DNA from: Ruminococcus sp.
Lineage (GTDB): Bacteria; Bacillota; Clostridia; Oscillospirales; Ruminococcaceae
Direction of reading: 5' to 3'
Length of the DNA: 64,000 bases
Assembly (NCBI GenBank): GCA_016290875.1
Contig: JAEEVL010000007.1
Coordinates: 58,209 to 122,208, forward strand
In this document: piece after piece, positions 35,715 to 43,939 of the stretch
Position numbering within the stretch: position 1 is the first letter of the stretch
Layout of the letters: each line of letters opens with the position of its first letter
The notes under the pieces: model-generated
What the model was told of the DNA's origin: nothing
Databases searched by the model: none
The model's input: the letters and a program-made list of their open reading frames with translations, nothing else
Program-made: the position numbers and the translations under genes

Positions 35715-36764
35715 CTATATCTTATTGATAGCCTCCAACAGCTCCTGCACATTTACGTGCGTATACACCTTCTCGGTCAGTGACATTGCCCCCGAGTGAC
35801 CAACGATTTTCTTTATCAGCGTAGGTGATACCTCTTTCTCGGTCATCATCGAGATGCACGTATGACGGGTATCATGTGGCTTGTGTGAGCAGCCGATCAG
35901 TTCCATAACAGGTGTCCAGTAGGAATCATAGTAGTTGCGGTAGATGAACTGCTTGCCGTCGGGAGTATGGAGAAGATACTCGTTGCCGTCATCGTACCAC
36001 TTCTTGAAGAACGGATAAGTCCTGTCGTGTATCGGAACAACACGAATACCACTTTCGGTCTTGCTCTCCACCACCTTGAAGCAATGCTCCTCGATATTGA
36101 CGTTCTCACGTTTCAGGTCAAGCAGCTCGGACACACGCACTCCGCTGTATATCAGCATCAAAACGATCTGAGCATAGATGTTGTTTTCCTGCACCCAAAG
36201 TGCATCTATTTCTTCCCTGCTGAAAGGAGAACGGTCTGTCTTGTTCGGGTTCTTGTCCTTGAATTTGAGAATATCCACGTATTCCGAGTAGTCTTTCATA
36301 CAGATTTCGTACTTCATCGCATACTCATACATCTGGCTGAACAGCACTTTCAGCTTTCGGAGCGTCGGATAGTTCTTACCGCAGTTGTCCACAACGCCCT
36401 GCAAGTCGGTCAGCTTTAGCTCCTTGAATACCCTGTCGTGTAGGATTTCACAGGTGTTATAAGAAGCTTTATAGCCTTTGGCGTTGCTGTCGGAGATAGT
36501 TGGGAACTTCTCAGCCGACCACTTTTCAAAAACTTCTGCAAAAGTGATCTTGGAGGCTTCGATGTCATAAGGATTCTTGTTGTACTCCATGAGCATTTCA
36601 AGCCCCTTCGCCCTGGTCGGAGCATAGCCGATGGTGATATACTGCTGTTTCCGCTTGCCGGTCTCTGTATCAATATCCCAGCCGACAGTCTTACGGACGA
36701 TATATGGGTTACGTCTGTTGCCTGACAGCTTATAAACCGTTCCGACGCCGTTAGCTAACTTCAT
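35715..36764 (-). CDS. int: Tyrosine recombinase (integrase) of the rpsI element
   Basis: 349 residues. The N-terminal arm-binding part (about 1-60, GTVYKLSGNRRNPYIVRKTV) is followed by a core-binding SAM-like domain (about 65-165) and the catalytic domain with Arg in SGVRVSELLDL, HDTRHTCISMM (HxxR), and the GHSGAMSLTEKVYTHV end containing the His and the nucleophile Tyr. It should integrate and, with an excisionase, excise the element at the rpsI site. Its start overlaps the end of the repressor gene by 14 bases, so both are made from one transcript. Confidence 0.94.
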   Translation of the reverse strand: MKLANGVGTVYKLSGNRRNPYIVRKTVGWDIDTETGKRKQQYITIGYAPTRAKGLEMLMEYNKNPYDIEASKITFAEVFEKWSAEKFPTISDSNAKGYKASYNTCEILHDRVFKELKLTDLQGVVDNCGKNYPTLRKLKVLFSQMYEYAMKYEICMKDYSEYVDILKFKDKNPNKTDRSPFSREEIDALWVQENNIYAQIVLMLIYSGVRVSELLDLKRENVNIEEHCFKVVESKTESGIRVVPIHDRTYPFFKKWYDDGNEYLLHTPDGKQFIYRNYYDSYWTPVMELIGCSHKPHDTRHTCISMMTEKEVSPTLIKKIVGHSGAMSLTEKVYTHVNVQELLEAINKI

Positions 36765-37524
36765 TCTGCTTCTCCTCCTTCAGCCTTACCACCTCACGGC
36801 AGGTGTCAATGATCTCGGAAATGCGGTCAATCTGTGTTTTCAGTTCGTCAAGAGGCAGCGGAGCATCTTCCTGTTCGTCCTTATTGACAGTGAACTTCTT
36901 GAAATCGCTGATAATGGACGATGTAAAGCCTTTGACGGTTATGATAAGGTAGTTCTCGAATTGCAGATACTCGCTTATGGACATATAGCACATGGTCTTC
37001 CCTGCCTTTTTCAAAGCGATAACATATCCCTCAGAAAAGAGCTGCAACAACTCAGGGGGCATATCGTACACAGGCTGTCCCTCGTCTGTCTGGGAAAGAA
37101 TGAAGTAATCGCTCCACACATCACGGGAAGCCTTGATCTCCAATGTGTAGCCGAGGTTAGCAAGCACCGTTGACAGCACATTTTGGTTACGCTTACCAAC
37201 AAATGTGGCTGTATCGAGCAGTACAGCCTGAGATTTCAGACTGTCGAAGCTGTCACCCATTAGGTGATTGAACTTCTGCAAGGCTTCATAATACTCCTCG
37301 TCATAGCTGTCGGCATAGACAGCTATATTCTCAGCAGGCACATCATAGAACTCAGCAAGCATATTGATGTAGCTGTTGGTAATAGTAGCTTTGCCGTGTT
37401 CGATGCCATTATAGTGTGTACGTGAAGCACCGAGGGCTTCTGCAAGCTGATTCTGCGATAATCCCCGTTCGGTACGCAGAGCAACGATCTTCTCTCTTGT
37501 TTTTTCCTGATCTATCGTTTTCAT
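36751..37524 (-). CDS. XRE-family transcriptional regulator of the element
   Basis: 257 residues. An HTH_3 domain at about 10-65 (LRTERGLSQNQLAEALGASR) is followed by a longer region without a family I recognise, including LLQLFSEGYVIALKKAGKTM, and a coiled C terminus (LDELKTQIDRISEIIDTCRE). The long C-terminal part may sense a signal. It is transcribed with the integrase and divergently from the excisionase-like gene; a dyad lies between the two promoters, so it probably controls both directions. Confidence 0.85.
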   Translation of the reverse strand: MKTIDQEKTREKIVALRTERGLSQNQLAEALGASRTHYNGIEHGKATITNSYINMLAEFYDVPAENIAVYADSYDEEYYEALQKFNHLMGDSFDSLKSQAVLLDTATFVGKRNQNVLSTVLANLGYTLEIKASRDVWSDYFILSQTDEGQPVYDMPPELLQLFSEGYVIALKKAGKTMCYMSISEYLQFENYLIITVKGFTSSIISDFKKFTVNKDEQEDAPLPLDELKTQIDRISEIIDTCREVVRLKEEKQNEVS

Positions 37525-37547
37525 TGTTGTCCCTCCACTAATTATGA

Positions 37548-37576
37548 ATAAATTGTTACTGTACTATTTATGTCAA
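37548..37576 (-). promoter_or_regulatory. Promoter of the repressor-integrase transcript
   Basis: On the minus strand TTGACA (37571-37576), 17-bp spacer, ATTTAT (37548-37553). Confidence 0.6.
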
Positions 37577-37592
37577 GACAATTGAAATGTCT
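37576..37592. promoter_or_regulatory. Candidate operator between the divergent element promoters
   Basis: AGACA (37576-37580) and TGTCT (37588-37592) form a dyad touching or covering the -35 boxes of both promoters, the expected place for a lysogeny-type repressor. Confidence 0.45.
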
Positions 37593-37610
37593 GGAAGTGT
37601 ATGGTACAAT
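37582..37610 (+). promoter_or_regulatory. Promoter of the excisionase-like/primase operon
   Basis: TTGAAA (37582-37587), 17-bp spacer, TACAAT (37605-37610). Confidence 0.75.
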
Positions 37611-37697
37611 TATATCAGAATCGCAGAGAGATGTCAAGAGGCACCCTGAGATTTTTTCACACGATTAGAGATAGATATATAATCGGAAGGAGACAAA

Positions 37698-37952
37698 ATG
37701 AATAATACTTCTAATTCTCTGCCGGCTTTTACAGGCAGAAACGTACCGATCAAGGAGATCGCACAGGCAACAGGCAAAGACCCACAGTACATCAGAATCG
37801 GCTTACAGAAAGGCATTTTCCGTTTCGGATATGCTTTTAAGAAGGACGGTTCAAGCGAGTATAACTATTTATGCCCTGACAAGAAGGTGTGGGAGGACTT
37901 AGGCTATTTCAGGTCAAAAGCGGAGGTCGGCGATGCAGGAAATGATGAATGA
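37698..37952 (+). CDS. Small helix-turn-helix (excisionase-like) protein
   Basis: 84 residues with an N-terminal helix-turn-helix-like segment (VPIKEIAQATGKDPQYIRIG, about 20-39) and a short aromatic C-terminal half. Size, motif and place (first gene opposite the repressor, before the replication gene) suit an excisionase or a small replication regulator. CGGAAGGAG precedes the ATG. It overlaps the primase gene by 20 bases. Confidence 0.7.
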   Translation: MNNTSNSLPAFTGRNVPIKEIAQATGKDPQYIRIGLQKGIFRFGYAFKKDGSSEYNYLCPDKKVWEDLGYFRSKAEVGDAGNDE

Positions 37953-39609
37953 TACTGCGGAGCTGATTATAGAGGATAACATCGGGGAAACTCTCCCCGA
38001 TGCACTTCCCGACAGTGAACTGTCCGAAGAAGAGGAAAAGTCGGAGTTTGAAAAACTCAAAGAAGAACTATCGGCGGTAACGTATGATGATATACTTAAC
38101 AGCACTGCACCCTATGAAAAGATACTCGCTCTGCCTAATGAGTTTGCAATATCGCAGTATATCACGGCATTCAGACAAGTAGCCAAGAAATTCAAGCTGA
38201 CAGCAGACTTTGACAGTCTTGTTGCTCCATATAAGGACAAGGCGTTACGGCAGCTCAAAGAAGCAGTGCATCAGGAAAAGAAAGAGGATAAGAGCAAATA
38301 TCCGAAGTGGTGGGACGGCTCTCAGGTCAACGAGGACATATTCTGCACAGAGCTATTATCACAGCACACGCTGTATTGCATCAACGGGCTGTTCTATGAT
38401 ATAGATGGCGAGTACCTTGCATTAGAGCTGAGTAAGGTCATATACGAACGTATCAAGCCCTATGTCACAAAGAATGTTGCTGACCGCACCAAGCGTCTTG
38501 TAGAGGCTATGAAGATAAAGTGTTACCGTCCTGCACCTGTTTCCGATGAACGAACTATACACCTGAAAAACGGCACACTCCATCTGGCGGAAGGACATTT
38601 TGTTTTCTCACAGGGAAAGCAATTCACGATGAACCGCCTGGGGATAGAATACCGTTCCGATGCACCCAAGCCCGAACGCTGGCTCAGCTTTGTTCAGGAG
38701 CTTCTTAATGAACAGGACGTACTAACGTTGCAGGAGTATATGGGGTATCTGATGATACCATCAACAAGAGCACAGAAAATGCTGATGATCTCAGGCAACG
38801 GCGGCGAGGGAAAGTCACGTATCGGCAAGGTACTTTTTGAGATCATGGGATATAAGAATTCTGTAAGCGGAAGTGTGTCAGGTCTGGACAACGGACCTGC
38901 GGCGAGATTCAACAAGGTCAAGCTCCTCGGAAAGCTCTGCATGATAGATGATGATATGGATATGTCGGCACTTGAAAAGACAGAGTTTCTCAAACAGCTT
39001 ATCACATCAGAAATACCGATGGAAATCGAGCCGAAAGGCAGTCCATCGTTTCAGGCATTACTGTACACAAGAGTTATCGCATTCGGAAACAATCCTATCT
39101 CTGCTCTTTATGACCGCAGTCAGGGATTCTTCCGCAGGCAAATGATATTGATTGCAAAGCCTGTTCCGAAAGACCGAGTCAGCGATAAACATCTGACGGA
39201 AAAACTTCTTGCTGAAAAAGAAGGAATATTCCTCTGGTGCCTTGAAGGATTGGAACGGCTTATCGCCAATGATTTTGAGTTTACGATCAGCGATCAGGCG
39301 AAAGAAAATCTCAGGCGAAGCGAACGTGAGAGCAATAATATTATTCCGTTCATGGAGAGCGAATATGACTTCAAATATGATGCTGCGGGACAGATACATT
39401 CGCAGGAATTATATTGGGCGTATCAAAGCTGGTGCAGGCTCAACAGCCTTGATGAATTGTCAAGGAGAACATTCACGGGCTACCTAAAATCTCACGCCGA
39501 TGATTATGGCATCACCTACACAGAAAATGCTGTCAACGAACAAGGCAGGAGAGCCAGAGGATTCCTCGGAATGAGATACACCTATCGTCCGCCGACGATC
39601 ATGTACTGA
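37933..39609 (+). CDS. P4/D5-type primase-helicase (plasmid/phage replication protein)
   Basis: 558 residues. The C-terminal half is an SF3-type AAA+ helicase: Walker A SGNGGEGKS at about 287-295, Walker B LCMIDDDMD about 45 residues later, sensor region RVIAFGNNP and arginine-rich FFRRQMI. The N-terminal half includes a D5_N-like region (VNEDIFCTELLSQHTLYCI) but no clear primase active site. It would unwind and start replication of the excised element. GCGGAGG precedes the ATG. The following non-coding stretch contains origin-like repeats. Confidence 0.88.
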   Translation: MQEMMNDTAELIIEDNIGETLPDALPDSELSEEEEKSEFEKLKEELSAVTYDDILNSTAPYEKILALPNEFAISQYITAFRQVAKKFKLTADFDSLVAPYKDKALRQLKEAVHQEKKEDKSKYPKWWDGSQVNEDIFCTELLSQHTLYCINGLFYDIDGEYLALELSKVIYERIKPYVTKNVADRTKRLVEAMKIKCYRPAPVSDERTIHLKNGTLHLAEGHFVFSQGKQFTMNRLGIEYRSDAPKPERWLSFVQELLNEQDVLTLQEYMGYLMIPSTRAQKMLMISGNGGEGKSRIGKVLFEIMGYKNSVSGSVSGLDNGPAARFNKVKLLGKLCMIDDDMDMSALEKTEFLKQLITSEIPMEIEPKGSPSFQALLYTRVIAFGNNPISALYDRSQGFFRRQMILIAKPVPKDRVSDKHLTEKLLAEKEGIFLWCLEGLERLIANDFEFTISDQAKENLRRSERESNNIIPFMESEYDFKYDAAGQIHSQELYWAYQSWCRLNSLDELSRRTFTGYLKSHADDYGITYTENAVNEQGRRARGFLGMRYTYRPPTIMY

Positions 39610-39618
39610 GCAACAGTT

Positions 39619-39795
39619 TTACACGGTTCGATACACACTTTTATACACACCTGAAAAGAAAGAATATCGGGGCTTACACACTTACACAGATATTCCGTTT
39701 CTTTGATATGGGAAAGCCACAGAAATATTTTTTCTTTTTTGATGATAAAACTTCGGTCAGTTCTGCCGTTACGTGTGAAGTGTGTAACCGTGTAA
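39619..39795. repeat. Cluster of TACACAC repeats, possible replication origin of the element
   Basis: In the 411-base gap after the helicase gene, TACACAC occurs at 39632-39638, 39644-39650 and 39675-39681 and inverted (GTGTGTA) at 39780-39786; a TTACACGGTT/AACCGTGTAA inverted pair (39619-39628, 39786-39795) encloses them. P4-like helicases often act at nearby iteron-type origins. Confidence 0.4.
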
Positions 39796-39912
39796 ATTGA
39801 ATAGCTGTCAGAAAAGAAAAATGACAAGTTTGACAGGCACAGAAATGCCCGGAATTCTCTTTTGAAAAAGAGAAGAATGAAACCACGTCCACAGGGGCGT
39901 ATGGAAGAGTAG

Positions 39913-39966
39913 CAAGCACGGTATGGTGTGGGTACAAAAACTGAAAACCACACCATACAAAGCTTG
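39913..39966. other. oriT-like inverted repeat upstream of mobC
   Basis: GTATGGTGTGG (39921-39931) and CCACACCATAC (39948-39958) form a perfect 11-bp inverted repeat with a 16-base loop, flanked by a further CAAGC/GCTTG pair. There is no U-run. It lies 62 bases before a MobC-like gene, the usual site of a mobilization origin. Confidence 0.5.
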
Positions 39967-40020
39967 TGAGAGGGACACCCCTCAGACCCCGATTTTTGAT
40001 ATACGAAAGAGAGGATCTTT

Positions 40021-40383
40021 ATGAGAAAAAGTGAGAAGAAAAAGCAGGTAATAAAGCGTGACCGCTACCTGAAAATAAGAGTGACCGAGGAAGAGCTTGA
40101 AGCATTCAAACGCAAGTTCAAAAACAGCGGAATGCGAACATTTTCCGGCTTTGTCAGAGCAATGATATTTGAAGGCTACATCGTTCATTTCAACGAAGAG
40201 GAACTTCGTGAGATTTACCGCTTGGTAGCTAACATTTCCAACAACATCAACCAGATCATTCTTCACGTCAGCCGGGACGATGATTCCTTCGACAGTGACA
40301 TTGCTGAGATCAAAGAAAAAATGAATCGGATATGGCAGCCATTGAACTTCTTTCAGGCTAAGGTCTTGCAGTTGAAACACTAA
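40021..40383 (+). CDS. MobC-like relaxosome accessory protein
   Basis: 120 residues. A basic N terminus (MRKSEKKKQVIKRDRYLKIR) and a ribbon-helix-helix-like part (VTEEELEAFKRKF) are followed by SGFVRAMIFEG and the MobC signature region RLVANISNNINQIILHV. MobC proteins bind oriT and help a relaxase nick it. GAGAGGATC precedes the ATG. No relaxase gene follows, which is unusual; the element may use the relaxase of another element. Confidence 0.85.
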   Translation: MRKSEKKKQVIKRDRYLKIRVTEEELEAFKRKFKNSGMRTFSGFVRAMIFEGYIVHFNEEELREIYRLVANISNNINQIILHVSRDDDSFDSDIAEIKEKMNRIWQPLNFFQAKVLQLKH

Positions 40384-40528
40384 GGAAAAACAGAGCGCAT
40401 TGCACTGGTTTTTTCTCTCACGTTGCTGCGCATTTCACAAGAATTATTACAATCATTCCGCATAGCTGGACTTTGGAATATTTATCCGCTATAATGGATT
40501 CACAACTATAATTTATGGAGGCGATTTT

Positions 40529-40741
40529 ATGTTTAGAATACCCGAACTTGCAATGCCGAGAACACGCACTGTCACGACCATCTGCAACGGTAAGAAAGAG
40601 GTCTGGGACGATTACGAAGAAGCGAAGGATTTCTTTCTCCGGCAGATGATGACTACCGAAGGCGAGGAACGTGACCGAGCAGAGTGTATTTACATTCAGC
40701 TCATACACGGGCTGGAGGAGTGTTCGGACGAGGATGAATAA
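40529..40741 (+). CDS. Small conserved mobile-element protein of unknown function
   Basis: 70 residues, acidic, with the core CNGKKEVWDDYEEAKDFFLR and TTEGEERDRAECIYIQL. I recognise this as a type of short protein common in mobile elements of gut Firmicutes, without known function. ATGGAGGCG lies upstream and a TATAAT-like box near 40491, so it has its own expression signals. Confidence 0.7.
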   Translation: MFRIPELAMPRTRTVTTICNGKKEVWDDYEEAKDFFLRQMMTTEGEERDRAECIYIQLIHGLEECSDEDE

Positions 40742-40745
40742 GCAG

Positions 40746-40777
40746 AAAGGGCATTGTTTTGAATGACAATGCCCTTT
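40746..40777. terminator. Bidirectional terminator between the 70-residue protein and the specificity subunit
   Basis: AAAGGGCATTGT pairs with ACAATGCCCTTT (12-bp stem, 8-base loop) between convergent genes. Confidence 0.85.
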
Positions 40778-40785
40778 CATAATAT

Positions 40786-41862
40786 CTATTTGATTTTTTG
40801 ACTATCAAGATAATCAAGATACTGCTGATACTTCCTTGCAACAAGCATCTTCCCATATTGCTCCATAAAAGCATAATCGGGATTTCCCTCAGCATCAACA
40901 GGCATCATAATGCTCGTGTGTGCCATTCGCTCAGCATTGAATTTATACAGATATCCGAACTTACTTTTTTGTTTCAGAATAAGAGCTTTCATAAATAGCA
41001 GAACGTATTCATTATCCGGATATTGTTTTAGATGAAACCTCTTTACATCGTCAGAGAAAATACACTCATAAGGATGATAAAAACCAATGACCATACCATT
41101 GCCGTTGTAATTAACTCCGAGAACGTTCTTATCCTTAGAAACGTTATCATCACTTACGAATCTTGCTACGCCATTACTATTGTCTAATGCACCTATGAAT
41201 GGTCTTGTGCCTTCTGTTGAATTAGCAGCGACAAGGCGTTTACCTGGCTTTATATCGAATATTTCTGATATGATGAAGGAATCCCATTTTACAGCATTAA
41301 GGTTTATGGTAGTATCAATTTTTTTGGTTATATTCTTAATGTAGCTTATATACTGTGCTTTTTTCTTTTCAATAAGCTCTTTAGTGTATTCCTCCATAAA
41401 CTGATAATCTGGCTCACCAGAACTATCAGCAGGAAGAAGGATTCTAAGTTTTTTCAGTCTGCCAAGAGTCGCACCATTGCCACCCCAATTAAACTTACTT
41501 TTCATCTGGCTCCGTAAAATGACGGTTATAAAATGAGAAGAATAATAGTTTAACTTATCGCTACGGAGCACATGAATGTTTTGTCCTGTAACAAAAGCGA
41601 ATGGTTGCCAATAAGCAGTTTGAGTGTCCAACCCAATTGTAATACAATTACCAGAGTCAGTACCAAAACACTCATTATCCATAGATATGAACTCAGAAAT
41701 ACCATTATTTGATTCAGTTCGAGTAATATATGGAAGATTTTTCTCTTTAATGCCATTTTTCAGGTTAATAGCATCAATACCAGTAGATGTTGCTTTTATC
41801 GGGAATAGTCCATTAACTCCTGTTAGAGCAAAGACTTTCCATTCTCTATCAGTCAGTTTCAT
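40786..41862 (-). CDS. DNA specificity subunit of a BcgI-like restriction-modification system
   Basis: Start ATG 41862, with AAGGAG upstream inside the end of the methylase gene (14-base overlap); 358 residues. Two target-recognition halves are visible, each starting with a similar phrase (REWKVFALTGVNGLFPI and KWDSFIISEIFDIKPGK) and ending in a helical dimerization part with a shared pattern (SGEPDYQFMEEYTKELIEKK and EGNPDYAFMEQYGKMLVARK). It should set the split recognition sequence. Its size is close to the BcgI B subunit. The target cannot be read from the sequence. Confidence 0.85.
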   Translation of the reverse strand: MKLTDREWKVFALTGVNGLFPIKATSTGIDAINLKNGIKEKNLPYITRTESNNGISEFISMDNECFGTDSGNCITIGLDTQTAYWQPFAFVTGQNIHVLRSDKLNYYSSHFITVILRSQMKSKFNWGGNGATLGRLKKLRILLPADSSGEPDYQFMEEYTKELIEKKKAQYISYIKNITKKIDTTINLNAVKWDSFIISEIFDIKPGKRLVAANSTEGTRPFIGALDNSNGVARFVSDDNVSKDKNVLGVNYNGNGMVIGFYHPYECIFSDDVKRFHLKQYPDNEYVLLFMKALILKQKSKFGYLYKFNAERMAHTSIMMPVDAEGNPDYAFMEQYGKMLVARKYQQYLDYLDSQKIK

Positions 41863-43759
41863 CTTGATTATTCTCCTTGAACAGATATTCTCTATTCTGC
41901 ATAACCATAGAGAATTCAAAGCTGAGATAATCACCGATTGCTTTCTCAAAATCCTCTTCGGTAGGTATCTCGTCGTTAAAATAATAGAATGAATGCAACC
42001 ATTCGTCCTCAGCTGTCACTGTGGATTCAACGCAGAATTTGGACGGAGCTTCTATTCTTCCATTCCACACATCGAGTAAGTGCTGCTTTTTATCTTTGGC
42101 ACTATCACCCTCAACAAGACCAATATGTGCTCTTACCTCAAAGCCGTCATCTCTGAAATCAATGAACTTGCATTCTTTCTCAGCAGGATGTGGTTCATTT
42201 GCTGTAAATATGGCGATTACAGGATTTGTTCCAACACCATAGAAGGTGTCTGTATTGCAAGTTATAACACCTTCTAATGTATGATGCTTCAAAATGTTTT
42301 CTTTGAACGCTTTTTCATCTTTGGTCTTGCCTGTCATAGAGGACTGCGGAACGATAACGGCAGCTCTTGCACCTTCGGTAAGGGAATCAAGCAGATGCTC
42401 TACGAAAGACAGCTCATACTGTGACGGGTCTGCCTTTGTACCCTGCGAATATGGAGGATTCATCATGCCTACAGTAGCACCTTTTAGCTGAACCTGGGCG
42501 GCATTCTGCTTCAAAAAGTCCTGACAGGCTATATTGCTATTGCCGTCCTCACGCAAGATCATATTCGTGCAGGCAATAGCAAACATATTGCTCTGTAACT
42601 CAAAACCGTGAAGGTGCTTTTTCTTGATGGCTTTCCTTTTGGTATCATCGGATACATCAGAAATCATATGATGCATAGCCGCAACGAGAAAGCCCGCAGT
42701 ACCACAGCAAGGGTCTAATACAATATCATCAGGCTTAACATCAAGAAGATCACAGAAAAGCTCGCAAATATGTGCAGGAGTAAGCACAATACCGAGCGAC
42801 TGACCGTCACCACCGCTGTAATGCATAAATTCGCCGTAGAACCTACCTATAAAGTCCTCGGACGAGGATTTATACTTGATACTATCAAATACGTTCTTTT
42901 TCAAGAACTCAGTATAAAACTTCAGGGGTGTTTTGCCAAGCTTTTCATCTACTTCATTTAAACGAGCGCTTGTCCTAATGATAGCAAACTCGCTCATCAG
43001 CTTGTCTCTTTTAGCATCTGGTCCTACATTAGATGCTTTTAACCTACGCTGTATAGCATCATATATCAAAGAGCCGTCTGTGGTTTCATCATCTCCCTGC
43101 AAATTCTCAATATTAAAAAACTTATCGTCCAGTGCAAGAAGAATGCCCGAAACAACGAGTGGCTTGTCCTGATCTTTCAATGAGCCGTATGTTCTCAGAT
43201 ATTCATGGAGATCAGCGGCATCTTTAAGTATCTGCTCCGTTGTCTTTTCAATATCAGTTAGCTCATTCAAAACATTACGAACGTAATACTCTTGAATATT
43301 CTCCTTAGTAAACATTGTAAAAGACTCTACATCAGGGAGCATCTGATACGATTCACGATCATCAACATAGAGAGGTGTTATACGATGATGCTTCTCATCA
43401 CCGGACACACCAATAGCTATTATCTTCTTAAAGGAACTATTCTGAGCAATATGCTTAGCGTAAAAATATGCTCCATTTACGGCAAAATCCGTAACTGCTT
43501 TTGTTTCGGTACTGATTATTCCTTTTTCTGTCAGCATTATGTGTTTGTCCAAATCCGCCTTATCTTCGATGACAATTACAAAATCGTTAACAACAGCAAC
43601 GTATTCAGGGTAACCAGCCTTTCCCGTGCCGCGCTTTGAAGCAGTTGAGAGAGCTTCATTTATTTCTTTGACGTCGCTCCCTTGAGCGGTATAATCTATC
43701 TTGCATTTATCGAGCTGCTTTGCAACCCATAAATCAGTCTTGACTTCTTTTTTAGCCAT
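41849..43759 (-). CDS. BcgI-like fused restriction endonuclease-methyltransferase (type IIB)
   Basis: 636 residues. The N-terminal 150 contain a PD-(D/E)xK nuclease pattern: PEYVAVVNDFVIVIEDK, with Glu52 and Glu65-Asp-Lys67. A helical connector leads to an N6-adenine methyltransferase domain with SAM motif DPCCGTAGFL and catalytic NPPY. Nuclease plus methylase in one chain with a separate specificity subunit of about 350 residues is the BcgI design, which cuts on both sides of its site. That it protects the element and host from foreign DNA is inferred. Divergent consensus promoters separate it from a protein kinase gene. Confidence 0.88.
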   Translation of the reverse strand: MAKKEVKTDLWVAKQLDKCKIDYTAQGSDVKEINEALSTASKRGTGKAGYPEYVAVVNDFVIVIEDKADLDKHIMLTEKGIISTETKAVTDFAVNGAYFYAKHIAQNSSFKKIIAIGVSGDEKHHRITPLYVDDRESYQMLPDVESFTMFTKENIQEYYVRNVLNELTDIEKTTEQILKDAADLHEYLRTYGSLKDQDKPLVVSGILLALDDKFFNIENLQGDDETTDGSLIYDAIQRRLKASNVGPDAKRDKLMSEFAIIRTSARLNEVDEKLGKTPLKFYTEFLKKNVFDSIKYKSSSEDFIGRFYGEFMHYSGGDGQSLGIVLTPAHICELFCDLLDVKPDDIVLDPCCGTAGFLVAAMHHMISDVSDDTKRKAIKKKHLHGFELQSNMFAIACTNMILREDGNSNIACQDFLKQNAAQVQLKGATVGMMNPPYSQGTKADPSQYELSFVEHLLDSLTEGARAAVIVPQSSMTGKTKDEKAFKENILKHHTLEGVITCNTDTFYGVGTNPVIAIFTANEPHPAEKECKFIDFRDDGFEVRAHIGLVEGDSAKDKKQHLLDVWNGRIEAPSKFCVESTVTAEDEWLHSFYYFNDEIPTEEDFEKAIGDYLSFEFSMVMQNREYLFKENNQDETD

Positions 43760-43812
43760 TGTCCATTTACCCCTATCTTAACAAGTTGTATAGGAATATC
43801 TCCATAGATATA

Positions 43813-43841
43813 ATTATAGCATAATCGGAAAGAAAGGTCAA
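43813..43841 (-). promoter_or_regulatory. Promoter of the restriction-modification genes
   Basis: On the minus strand TTGACC (43836-43841), 17-bp spacer, TATAAT (43813-43818). Confidence 0.85.
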
Positions 43842-43860
43842 TCTTTTTACCAATTATAAA

Positions 43861-43889
43861 TTGACTTAATTATAGGGTTATGGTATAAT
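43861..43889 (+). promoter_or_regulatory. Promoter of the protein kinase gene
   Basis: TTGACT (43861-43866), 17-bp spacer, TATAAT (43884-43889), divergent from the restriction-modification promoter with 19 bp between the -35 boxes. Confidence 0.87.
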
Positions 43890-43939
43890 ATATATAATTA
43901 GGTTGGAAACCACTATTGTAAAGGAGAGCCAAGTGTTTT

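Noticed and set aside
39582..39956. Minus-strand open frames after the primase-helicase gene
   Set aside because: They overlap repeat-rich non-coding DNA, give Cys/Phe-rich translations with no motif and have no ribosome site; origin-like repeats explain the region better.
39913..39966. The 11-bp inverted repeat as a transcription terminator
   Set aside because: There is no U-run on either strand and the loop is 16 bases; the position before mobC fits an oriT better.
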